49,838 nucleotides of DNA. Origin: CAZMRW01 sp964568805. Lineage in GTDB: Bacteria; Pseudomonadota; Gammaproteobacteria; Methylococcales; Methylomonadaceae. The notes beneath the pieces were generated by a model. That model saw only the letters and a program-made list of their open reading frames with translations, was not told where the DNA came from and did no database searches. A program made the position numbers and the translations under genes. The DNA is taken from NCBI GenBank assembly GCA_964568805.1, contig CAZMRW010000024.1:1-49838 (forward strand). The letters run 5' to 3'. Position 1 is the first letter of the stretch, and each line of letters begins with the position of its first letter. This document shows positions 24,758 to 32,754 of the stretch, piece after piece.

Positions 24758-26488
24758 TTATTTTTCGATGGCAATTTTAAAACCCTCCAGAATCGCTTTA
24801 TTGGTAGCCGGCATGGTTGACGTCACATACAGGTTTGCACCATGGATTAACGGAGCCGCAAGCGGGCGGCCGGTCCCTTGCATGGACTTTTTAGCCATCA
24901 TTTTGCCATCTTTTACCCGAACGCCGTAAATTGTTCCCTGATTGCCGATATCGACGATCCAGACGACCGGATCGCCGTTTTTGCCCACTCCCGCAAGCGC
25001 GGGCAACGAGGGATGGCTTCTGAATGATTGCAAGGCTTCAACACTCTCCGGGTCGGGGAATTGCCAAAATCGCTTAAATTTTGGCGAACCGTTTTCAAGG
25101 ACTATCCGCAACGCGACCAGACCGGCAGGATGGCTATTGTCCGGGACAAAGGTTGCAATCACCACGACGGGCACATGATCGATCGTGCTCAACGCCGGCT
25201 GGCTCACAATCATTCCCGCCCACGGTATTTTGCACGGATCGGTTGACGTTCCGCACACATCGGCAATTTGCAGGCGATCATACTGCGTGCCGAGATGGTC
25301 CGCATCAATCAGGTAAACCCCGCCGTCCTTACCCGGCTGAACAAGAACAGAACGGCCATGGTCCATTGCGACTTTAACCGGCGCATTGGCGCCCAGATCA
25401 TAATCCATCCAGGCCAGACATTCCCAGAAGCTTTTGTCGTCGCACTCCCTATTGGCCGGTTTTAACGGAGCGGTTTCATCTGCCAAACGGGGTATAAACA
25501 AATTCTTGCAGGATTCCATGCAGTCCTGCTCAGGATTCGAAGGATCGAAATTCGAACATTTCAAGTCGTCGCATCCTGAATCGAATTTAAGTCCCGGTTT
25601 TAAGCGCATCAGCGTGTTCGCATAATTGTGCCGGGCAGGATCGATCTGTCCGTTGCCGGTAGGCACCAAAATTTCATAGCTATCCGCCGCCGGAAAAATC
25701 TGCGGTCCGGCAGGCGCCCAAATACCGCCGCCGCAGATCATCTCCTGGGTGCCGTATTCAACCGTTACCGGACAGCCGGCTTCCGGCGTCGTCAACAACA
25801 CACTGCTGATCGCGTGCGCGGCGCCCTGATTTTTCCAGGCATGCAGGTCGATTTCAAACATCCAGCCATGAAATGGCTGGGTATCGCCCGCGTTGCCAAA
25901 GGAGGCATAAATATACCCCTGCCCGTTTTCCGCATTGACAGCATGTTTGAGTGCCGCATGAGAAAAGGCCGTCGGGGGGTTAAATTTTACGATCGACTTG
26001 CCGTCCGCCGCCGGTTTTTCAGCATGCAAAACCAGCGCCGGGTAGCCGACGTCCAGTTGTTTATTGGCCATGTCGATGACCGCCAGGCGATGGCTGATAC
26101 GTACGCCTTGTTCAAGACATTGATAGAGAATAATCAGCTTGTCGCCGGCCATGACGGGGGTTGAAACCAGCTGAGTTTGCTGTCTCTGTGGAGCAGGCGC
26201 CTCGATTTTCCAATCCAGCGCGCCTGTTTCGGCATCCAGCGCGGCGATAACGCCATTTGATGCCGGGACGATGATCAATGGCTTTCCTTGAGACATATCC
26301 AGCAATGGAGACGCAATGATGCTTTCGTCAAAGGTAACCGGCGGGTTATCGGAGGACGGGAACAGCGCTTCCAGTTTTAAGTTTTCCGACTGAATAGCTC
26401 CGGCAAGACATAGATTCTGAGAACTTGATATTGATGAACTCACGACCAGGATGATCACGGCCGAGACATGGTGAACTGCGAGTTTCAT
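24758..26488 (-). CDS. Secreted PQQ-type beta-propeller protein, Cys-rich
   Basis: 576 residues with a signal peptide (about 1-30, ...SSSQNLCLAG). Repeating blades resemble PQQ-enzyme propellers: GVIAALDAETGALDWKIEAP near the N-terminus, GGVYLIDADHLGTQYD in the middle and GTIYGVRVKDGKMMAKKSMQGTGRPLA at the end. The centre is Cys-rich (SGCDDLKCSNF, QDCMESCKNL, RECDDKSFWECLAW, ADVCGTSTDPCKIP), suggesting several disulfides in the periplasm. I see no dehydrogenase active-site signature, so it may be a scaffold or binding protein rather than a quinoprotein enzyme. The frame also opens at a TTG 36 bp upstream, but the ATG at 26488 gives the signal peptide and lies downstream of the predicted transcription start. 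Confidence 0.72.
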   Translation of the reverse strand: MKLAVHHVSAVIILVVSSSISSSQNLCLAGAIQSENLKLEALFPSSDNPPVTFDESIIASPLLDMSQGKPLIIVPASNGVIAALDAETGALDWKIEAPAPQRQQTQLVSTPVMAGDKLIILYQCLEQGVRISHRLAVIDMANKQLDVGYPALVLHAEKPAADGKSIVKFNPPTAFSHAALKHAVNAENGQGYIYASFGNAGDTQPFHGWMFEIDLHAWKNQGAAHAISSVLLTTPEAGCPVTVEYGTQEMICGGGIWAPAGPQIFPAADSYEILVPTGNGQIDPARHNYANTLMRLKPGLKFDSGCDDLKCSNFDPSNPEQDCMESCKNLFIPRLADETAPLKPANRECDDKSFWECLAWMDYDLGANAPVKVAMDHGRSVLVQPGKDGGVYLIDADHLGTQYDRLQIADVCGTSTDPCKIPWAGMIVSQPALSTIDHVPVVVIATFVPDNSHPAGLVALRIVLENGSPKFKRFWQFPDPESVEALQSFRSHPSLPALAGVGKNGDPVVWIVDIGNQGTIYGVRVKDGKMMAKKSMQGTGRPLAAPLIHGANLYVTSTMPATNKAILEGFKIAIEK

Positions 26489-26525
26489 AAAAGCGGCTAA
26501 GTATGACGTGACAATCTTGGTCAAG

Positions 26526-26531
26526 ATTATA
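26526..26531 (-). promoter_or_regulatory. Candidate promoter of the propeller gene
   Basis: A perfect TATAAT on the minus strand, 37 bp before the ATG at 26488. Transcription would begin near 26519. The -35 region 16-17 bp upstream is a poor match, so strength or activator need is uncertain. Confidence 0.45.
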
Positions 26532-26576
26532 ACGATCGACTATGACGAAATTATGAAATGAATCAATGCGCAGCAG

Positions 26577-27305
26577 TCAAAGATAAAGAGATGCCATGCG
26601 CCGCCAGTACTCGCAGCTATGCGCCCTGTGGTCCCATATCAGCAATTGATGTGCGATGTTTTTTTGCCGCAATATCGAACTGAGATAGAGATTATTCTGT
26701 AAAAACGGATCATCATTGCCAATCACCAGAATGATGTCCATCGACCGCAGATGATCCAGTCTCCACGGGCACTCCAGATTAGGCAAAAAATGGGTTGGGG
26801 TATGATAATAAATATCCTCATTATAAAAGCCATCGAAAAGATCGGTAAAACTTTCAATATTAAGGGTCAGGTCATAGCGGCCCGAAAAAGCCGATAGCTT
26901 TTTAAACAAATGGGGATAACGAAACGCAAGATTGGCAGCGTGAAAGGCGCCCAGGCTTAAGCCGTGGGCAATCAGGCACTCGTGGGGATTCATCGCTTGC
27001 AGAAAAGGCAGCACTTCATTCAGGATATAGTCTTCATACGCGATATGCCGCTGAATACGGCCATAAGGATGCGCCCACCAGCAATAAAAACTCTCTGTAT
27101 CGATACTGTCGACGCAACAAATCTGCAGATGTCCCTCTTCCAGTTTGGGTCTTAACGTTTCAATCATACCCAGCTTTTCGTACTCATAAAATCGTCCGCC
27201 CCGGGTAGGAAAAACCAATACTTTTGCGCCGGCATGTCCAAACACCAGCAATTCCATATCGCGTTGCAGCCGGTCGCTCCACCATCGGCAATATTCACGG
27301 TTCAT
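26577..27305 (-). CDS. Alpha/beta-hydrolase esterase-like protein
   Basis: 242 residues, cytoplasmic. It begins MNREYCRWWSDRLQRDMELLVFGHAGAKVLVFP, which matches a widespread esterase-like family. A nucleophile elbow GLSLGAFHA follows near residue 124, with ND at the acid position (VIGNDDPFL) and a terminal H in DHRAHSCEYW. The substrate is unknown. The start is uncertain: an in-frame ATG at 27380 would overlap the preceding gene, while 27305 fits the family N-terminus but has AGGA only 3 nt upstream. It follows the CE7-like gene by 43 bp and is probably cotranscribed. Confidence 0.72.
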   Translation of the reverse strand: MNREYCRWWSDRLQRDMELLVFGHAGAKVLVFPTRGGRFYEYEKLGMIETLRPKLEEGHLQICCVDSIDTESFYCWWAHPYGRIQRHIAYEDYILNEVLPFLQAMNPHECLIAHGLSLGAFHAANLAFRYPHLFKKLSAFSGRYDLTLNIESFTDLFDGFYNEDIYYHTPTHFLPNLECPWRLDHLRSMDIILVIGNDDPFLQNNLYLSSILRQKNIAHQLLIWDHRAHSCEYWRRMASLYL

Positions 27306-27348
27306 CCTTCCTGCCCGTGTATTCGTATTTTGCTGGAGATAGGCATAT

Positions 27349-28326
27349 TCAGAGAGGTTTGAAAAATAATTCAAGCTCATCGAGAAGCGCTTTTTCCTGT
27401 TTGAGCTGGTTCGGATAACAATGATGTCCGGCTTCAAGTATGAACAGCTGTTTTTTTTCCGGGAGCGCGTTGAAGATCGCAAACTGCCCGGGCGGTGCGA
27501 CACAGGGATCATATAGCGCACAAGCGCAATGCATCGGTATATTAATCCGTTTCGCCGCAATTGCCGCATCGTAATAACGTAAAACCTTGAGGGTTTGCTT
27601 TTTATGTTTTTTATAATATTGCTGGACACTATGCGCACTGCCCAATGATTCCAGCTTTAGCCGTAAAGGGTGATGACCAAAACTCGGAACATTGATATGA
27701 CCCCTGTTGATTCGACGCTCCCAGGCAAGGCCCAAAGCGCCGACTCCGCCGCTAAAACTGACGCCCAAATAACCTAATCGTCCCGCCGTATCCGGAAACA
27801 GCTCCAGCATGGCGCTGACAGCCAACCACAAATCTTCAACACAACCGCCCAGAATATACCGGTTTAACTTGTCGATATCGTGCCGGACATGCCAATAAGG
27901 ATCTGCGGAAATGGTTGGGTTTTGACTGAGGCCCAGGCCACGAAAACAGGGAAACAATAAGGCCGCATCCTTAAACGGCAAATTAAAATCGGGACCGTTC
28001 CTGCCGCCATAGCCGTGACCCACGATAAACCCCCGCTTAATCGCGCCGGAAGCCGGCACCAATAACCAGCCCCGGATAGATAATTCATCCGTGGAGCAAT
28101 AATTGATTTCATACACCTGCCAGCCCAGCTTATTTTTATCTATCATCTGAATGTGCGGCTTGGCTGCAACAGTTAAAGCCTTCTGATAACGAGCCTGCCA
28201 AAAAGCATCAAAATCCTCAGGCTCTTTCGGCGACTTCACAGTCAACAGTTGGTTGAGCGAATAACCGTAGGCGGGATCGAAATTATAGGCATGATTAACC
28301 TTGGCATTCTTATCTTCGTAATACAT
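27349..28326 (-). CDS. Acetyl xylan esterase (CE7)-like alpha/beta hydrolase
   Basis: 325 residues. The layout fits the AXE1/cephalosporin-C-deacetylase family: an N-terminal PEDFDAFWQARYQKAL helix, RGWLLVP, an oxyanion-type GHGYGGRNG, the DPYWHVRHDIDKLNRYILGG segment, nucleophile-elbow GVSFSGG (188-194), acid YDPCVAPP and terminal H in EAGHHCYP. Known members deacetylate sugars or cephalosporins; the natural substrate here is unknown. It leads a two-gene unit of hydrolases. Confidence 0.78.
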   Translation of the reverse strand: MYYEDKNAKVNHAYNFDPAYGYSLNQLLTVKSPKEPEDFDAFWQARYQKALTVAAKPHIQMIDKNKLGWQVYEINYCSTDELSIRGWLLVPASGAIKRGFIVGHGYGGRNGPDFNLPFKDAALLFPCFRGLGLSQNPTISADPYWHVRHDIDKLNRYILGGCVEDLWLAVSAMLELFPDTAGRLGYLGVSFSGGVGALGLAWERRINRGHINVPSFGHHPLRLKLESLGSAHSVQQYYKKHKKQTLKVLRYYDAAIAAKRINIPMHCACALYDPCVAPPGQFAIFNALPEKKQLFILEAGHHCYPNQLKQEKALLDELELFFKPL

Positions 28327-28522
28327 TAATAGTCTCTTTCAAAAAAACCGCGCTTTTATACTACAGTAACCATTACGGAATTATTAATTACTAAATGACA
28401 TTATCGGAGAATTCGACTTATTCATAAAATCCTTTTTGTCGGTTAATTGCTCCCTAAGGAAGCGCTGATTAAAACTGATTATGAGATAATAGAGCCGAAT
28501 GATACGGCTACGTGGGATGACC

Positions 28523-28760
28523 ATGCCAATCCAAACCAACTGTGCTGATCTCGAATACACCTGTAAAAAGCGTCAAACGCGCCGTGAGGTGAGTCATTCT
28601 AGGAGAAAATGGAACACGTCGTACCGTGGCCTTTATTGTTGGAGCACGCGTCACCATCCATAGCGTCACGGTGACGGCCGCCTATACCGCCGACAGGGAA
28701 GAATTGCCGAACCTACTGCGCCTGGAGAAAAATACCTCACAAGTCAACTTGATGGTTGGC
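28523..28760 (+). pseudogene. Decayed, internally deleted IS5-family transposase
   Basis: Begins MPIQTNCADLEYTCKKRQTRREV, then in another frame EKMEHVVPWPLLLE, both hallmarks of the IS5 transposase N-terminus, and jumps to HSVTVTAAYTADREELPNLL, which matches the central block TTAANAADITELHKLL of the relic at 22640-23085. The stretch between is missing, so this is a deletion derivative. No terminal inverted repeats were found in 28327-28972, and nothing else is recognisable there. Confidence 0.65.
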
Positions 28761-28972
28761 TTGACCAATCTATATTAGCCAAGACGACCGTTGATGGCGG
28801 CCTAGGCTTTGATCCGCCTGCCATATCCCAATCAAGGCAGACGGAACGAAAAAATCGGGAAAACCAATCAAAATAACCAGTTAAAACACTTATTTTTTCG
28901 TCGTTTGATGAAAAATAATCCTGGGTAGTGAGTGCTGTTATGACTTTCTTTTATACGTCGTTTCCCAAGTCT

Positions 28973-30511
28973 TCAATACCAATCCAAGCGATATACATCG
29001 AGACGTCTATTGGCCAGATTTCGGGATGCGCCCCGGCAGCGCGCCTGTTTTAAGAGCTCCAGATTGACGTCGGCAATGAGGGTCATTTCCGTGTTGGGGG
29101 TTGCTTCGGCCAGAATGGCGTCATGGGCGAACGAAAAGTCGCTGGGACTGAAAATCGCCGCTTGGGCATATTGAATATCCATATTTTCGGCATAAGGGAG
29201 ATTTCCCACGCTGCCTCCGATGGCGACATAGCATTCGTTTTCAATCGCACGCGCCTGTGAACAGTACCTTACCCGCTGATAGGCGTTTTTGGTGTCAGTC
29301 CAGAACGGCACAAAGATAATCTGCGCGCCTTGAATCGCAGCCAGGCGAGCCAGCTCGGGGAACTCTGAGTCATAGCTGATCAGTACCGCGATTTTGCCGC
29401 AATCGGTGTCGAATACCTTGAGGGCGTCGCCTCCTTTGACACCCCAAAAACTCACTTCGTCGTTGGTCGAGTGTATTTTGTATTGCGCCTCGAAGGTTCC
29501 GTCGCGTCTTAGCAGCCATGAAACATTGTACAACATGCGGTTGCTATATTCCGGCATTGATCCGGCGATGATATTGATATTGTAGGACATGGCCATTTCC
29601 AGCAAGCCGTTGCGAATATCCCGGCTAAACCCCGCCAGGGCTCGAATGGCGTCGGCAGGATTTTTATCGTTGAACAGCCCCATCAGCGGTGCGCTGATAT
29701 ATTCCGGAAAAAGTACGAAATCGGCATTGTAACCGGCTACTGCATCGATAAAAAATTCGGCATGCTTCAACAATTCGTCGACACCGGCAAGCGTCCGCAT
29801 TTGCCATTGAACTACGCCTAAGCGTATAACGTTTTTTGAATCGCCGATTGATGGAGTTTTCTCGACATAATCAAGATTCAACCATTCCAAAAGCGTGGCG
29901 TATCCGTGCGAATCGGCATCGACCGGAAGATAGCCGGTTAACAGTTTCCGAACATGAAATCCGTTGGCTAACTGAAACGAAAGTACCGGATCGAAAATCT
30001 CTTTGCTTTTGACCCGTTCGATATATTGGACGGGCGTCAGTGAATCTGCATATTTGGCATACCCTGGAATGCGTCCTCCGGCAATAAACCGGCGAATGTT
30101 AAGATTGCGGCATAATTCCTTGCGTGCATCGTAAAGCCTGCGTCCAAGCCGTAAGCCCCGATACTTGGGATGTACGAAAATATCGACGCCGTAAAGCGTA
30201 TCGCCTTTAAGCGTATGGTGAGTCAAATGACCGTCGCCGGTAATCTGGGAGTAAGTATGTGTATCGCCAAACCGGGTATAGTCGACAACCATGCTAAATG
30301 ATGCCGCCACTAACTGGCCGTTGTCTTCAATACAAATTTGACCTTGAGGAAATCGATTAATTTGAGAGGAATATTGCCCTCTTTTCCAGGCGCCTCCCAG
30401 ATTGCCGTAGACCTGATCCATTAATACGGCAATTTGCTCATAGTCTTCAAGGGTCAAATGCCGAAGTATCAGTTTATGCTTTTCATGCTTTTTGACTTTA
30501 TCTTTGCTCAT
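28973..30511 (-). CDS. GNAT acetyltransferase-nitrilase fusion, Cys replaced by Ser
   Basis: 512 residues with two domains. Residues 10-200 are a GNAT N-acetyltransferase with the acetyl-CoA loop HPKYRGLRLGRRLYDARK (114-131). Residues 228-500 are a carbon-nitrogen hydrolase: E270 in FPEY, K345 in YKIHST, and the nucleophile site reads LIS379YDSEFPE where the family normally has ICYD. The Ser codon is AGC (29375-29377). The fusion type is widespread in bacteria. Without Cys, amidase activity is doubtful, though Ser may be a subfamily trait. It is divergent from the Pho-regulated genes, across 258 bp. Confidence 0.85.
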   Translation of the reverse strand: MSKDKVKKHEKHKLILRHLTLEDYEQIAVLMDQVYGNLGGAWKRGQYSSQINRFPQGQICIEDNGQLVAASFSMVVDYTRFGDTHTYSQITGDGHLTHHTLKGDTLYGVDIFVHPKYRGLRLGRRLYDARKELCRNLNIRRFIAGGRIPGYAKYADSLTPVQYIERVKSKEIFDPVLSFQLANGFHVRKLLTGYLPVDADSHGYATLLEWLNLDYVEKTPSIGDSKNVIRLGVVQWQMRTLAGVDELLKHAEFFIDAVAGYNADFVLFPEYISAPLMGLFNDKNPADAIRALAGFSRDIRNGLLEMAMSYNINIIAGSMPEYSNRMLYNVSWLLRRDGTFEAQYKIHSTNDEVSFWGVKGGDALKVFDTDCGKIAVLISYDSEFPELARLAAIQGAQIIFVPFWTDTKNAYQRVRYCSQARAIENECYVAIGGSVGNLPYAENMDIQYAQAAIFSPSDFSFAHDAILAEATPNTEMTLIADVNLELLKQARCRGASRNLANRRLDVYRLDWY

Positions 30512-30693
30512 AGCGGAAAGATAGCATCTGCAGATGACACATTTATGACAGCTTTCTGCACCGTTAAAGTTGACGGATATATATCAGAAAATGCCAGGAA
30601 GGAGTCAGGCGCCGCTATTTTATGAATTTTTTTTGGGGATAGCGGCCTTAAATAATGACTGGAAGTTTTTCCAGTTCATTGCTGGAAAGCTTA

Positions 30694-30727
30694 TGGTCAT
30701 AAAACTGTCATCTGTTAGCCGTATAGT
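30694..30727 (+). promoter_or_regulatory. Pho box and -10 element ahead of the pyk-like/ppk genes
   Basis: TGGTCATAAAACTGTCAT (30694-30711) matches the PhoB direct-repeat consensus (CTGTCAT, A/T-rich 4-mer, CTGTCAT) with mismatches only at the first two positions. TATAGT (30722-30727) follows 10 bp later, the spacing seen in PhoB-activated promoters that lack a -35 element. Transcription would start near 30734, giving a leader of about 36 nt. Confidence 0.75.
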
Positions 30728-30769
30728 CTTAACTTTTTGAATTAAAACACTAAAACCCTACGAAGTCCT

Positions 30770-32659
30770 GTGAAAGCCATTATCAATAACGATCCTTATA
30801 ACGACATCCTTAGACATCTGTTGAGAGATGTATCGGAATTAAGGAAAAATGTCGAAATACATGCAAACTCTCGCCTGCTTCAATATAAAGACAAATATCG
30901 ATCCGAAGTATTCACGCGAAGCGCCTGCAACTTGGCGCATTATCTGGCATTGAGACAAAACGATCTGCGCAATCTGCAGGACAGGCTGGCGCAAGCCGGC
31001 CTGTCATCGCTGGGCAGAGCCGAGGCCTCGGTCATGTCCACACTGGATGCCTTGATCGATATTTTAAAACGCTCGACCGATGATGCCTTTGTTCCCGGCG
31101 ACAAAAATCCAAGTGAGTTTGGATTTAACCGGGGACAACAATTATTGGAGCAACATACCATCGAATTATTCGGTCCATTTCATGATAGAAGCAAAGTTCA
31201 TGTGATGGTGACGCTAGCGGCGGATGCCGCCTGGAATTATGATCTTATCTATTCCTTATTCGAAAAAGGTATGACTTGCGCCCGCATCAATTGCGCACAC
31301 GACGATCCGGTCCTTTGGCAGGGGATGATCCGTAATATTCGAAAAGCCGAAACGGAGACAGGCAAATCCTGCAGAATTCTGATGGACCTTGCCGGGCATA
31401 AAATCCGCACCGGCCCTATCGAGCCCGGCCCGGCCATTCACCATATCAAAATCAAAAAAGATGCGGCTGGAAAATGCATCGCACCCGGTTATTTGATTTT
31501 AATGCCGGAAGGAGAGCCCTCCGACAATGCTCCGGAAGATCCCCAATCATTTTTCAGGGCCACTATTCCCAAAAAAATCCACAAACTCATTGCACCCGGT
31601 TGCTTCCTGGTCTTTATCGATGCGCGCGACAAGCGACGATACCTGAAAATTGAAAAAGCGATTTCCGACAGTGAATGGCTCGTTTCCTGCCCTCTAAACA
31701 GCTATTTGATCTCGGGCTGTCAATTATCCTTATACGAATCGGCCCCTGATGAGAAAAACGCGTCCATTGCCAAATTTTCCCTGGGAGAATTTTCCGGGGT
31801 AGCTCAAGATATCCGGATTTTTAAAAATGAATTGTTCTTATTGACCGATAACACTATCCCGGGAGCTCCGGCTCAATACGATGCAACCGGTGTTCAACTG
31901 AAACCGGCTCAGATAGGCTGCACATTATCGTCAATTATCAATAAACTCAAAGTAGGGCAACCGGTCTGGATTGATGACGGCAAGCTGGGTGCGGTCGTGG
32001 AAAGCATTGCCGAACAGGGGGCTTTATTGCGCGTAACCCATGCAAGAAGTGAAGGCGTTCGAATTCAATCCGATAAAGGCATCAATTTCCCGATGACGGA
32101 GCTGGCGCTTCCCCCTCTGAGCGAAAAAGATCTAAGCGATCTCGATTTTGCCTGCGCTCACGCTGATATGATCGGCTTTTCCTTCGTGGAAAAATTAGCG
32201 GATATGGATTATTTAATTGCGGAATTGGCGAAACGCAATGCGACGGATTTACCTATCATTGCCAAAATAGAGACCAATCGCGCCGTCAAAAACCTGCCTG
32301 ATATTATTCTTGGCACCATCGGCAGACATAGCCTCGGCATCATGATTGCCAGAGGCGATCTTGCCGTCGAATTGGGCAGCGCCAGACTTGCGGAGATTCA
32401 GGAAGAATTGCTCTGGGTATGCGAAGCGGCTCATGTTCCGGTAATCTGGGCGACTCAAGTCTTGGAATCGATTGCCAAAAAAGGCGTCAGATCGAGACCT
32501 GAATTTACCGATGCGGCAATGGCCGTGCGCGCCGAATGCGTCATGCTGAATAAAGGCCCGTATATACTCGACGCCATAGAGGCGCTTGTTAACGTCATGA
32601 TCCGTATGCAGGAACATCAAAGGAAAAAGTTCTCCCGCTTGAGGGCATTGCACTGGTAG
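30770..32659 (+). CDS. Divergent pyruvate kinase-like protein
   Basis: 629 residues. An N-terminal extension of about 140 residues precedes a pyruvate kinase barrel. Matches include GMTCARINCAHD (R172, N174), MDLAGHKIRTG (D206), DDGKLGAVV, KGINFP, IAKIET (K499, E501), GIMIARGDLAVELG (D530) and WATQVLESI (T562). The Ser and Thr that bind K+ in classical enzymes are A176 and L207, and the Glu of PEIRTG is K211, the pattern of K+-independent pyruvate kinases. A roughly 130-residue insert sits where the B domain is expected, and the allosteric C-domain is absent. It is preceded by a Pho box and followed 95 bp later by ppk1. Confidence 0.82.
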   Translation: MKAIINNDPYNDILRHLLRDVSELRKNVEIHANSRLLQYKDKYRSEVFTRSACNLAHYLALRQNDLRNLQDRLAQAGLSSLGRAEASVMSTLDALIDILKRSTDDAFVPGDKNPSEFGFNRGQQLLEQHTIELFGPFHDRSKVHVMVTLAADAAWNYDLIYSLFEKGMTCARINCAHDDPVLWQGMIRNIRKAETETGKSCRILMDLAGHKIRTGPIEPGPAIHHIKIKKDAAGKCIAPGYLILMPEGEPSDNAPEDPQSFFRATIPKKIHKLIAPGCFLVFIDARDKRRYLKIEKAISDSEWLVSCPLNSYLISGCQLSLYESAPDEKNASIAKFSLGEFSGVAQDIRIFKNELFLLTDNTIPGAPAQYDATGVQLKPAQIGCTLSSIINKLKVGQPVWIDDGKLGAVVESIAEQGALLRVTHARSEGVRIQSDKGINFPMTELALPPLSEKDLSDLDFACAHADMIGFSFVEKLADMDYLIAELAKRNATDLPIIAKIETNRAVKNLPDIILGTIGRHSLGIMIARGDLAVELGSARLAEIQEELLWVCEAAHVPVIWATQVLESIAKKGVRSRPEFTDAAMAVRAECVMLNKGPYILDAIEALVNVMIRMQEHQRKKFSRLRALHW

Positions 32660-32754
32660 CTGTGTTTGATCTCCTGTCTTTTGTGGTGAACCGAGATCTT
32701 TAGGATTAATACTGTCTAACAAATCCATTCAATAACCGAAAATAATTAATAAAG

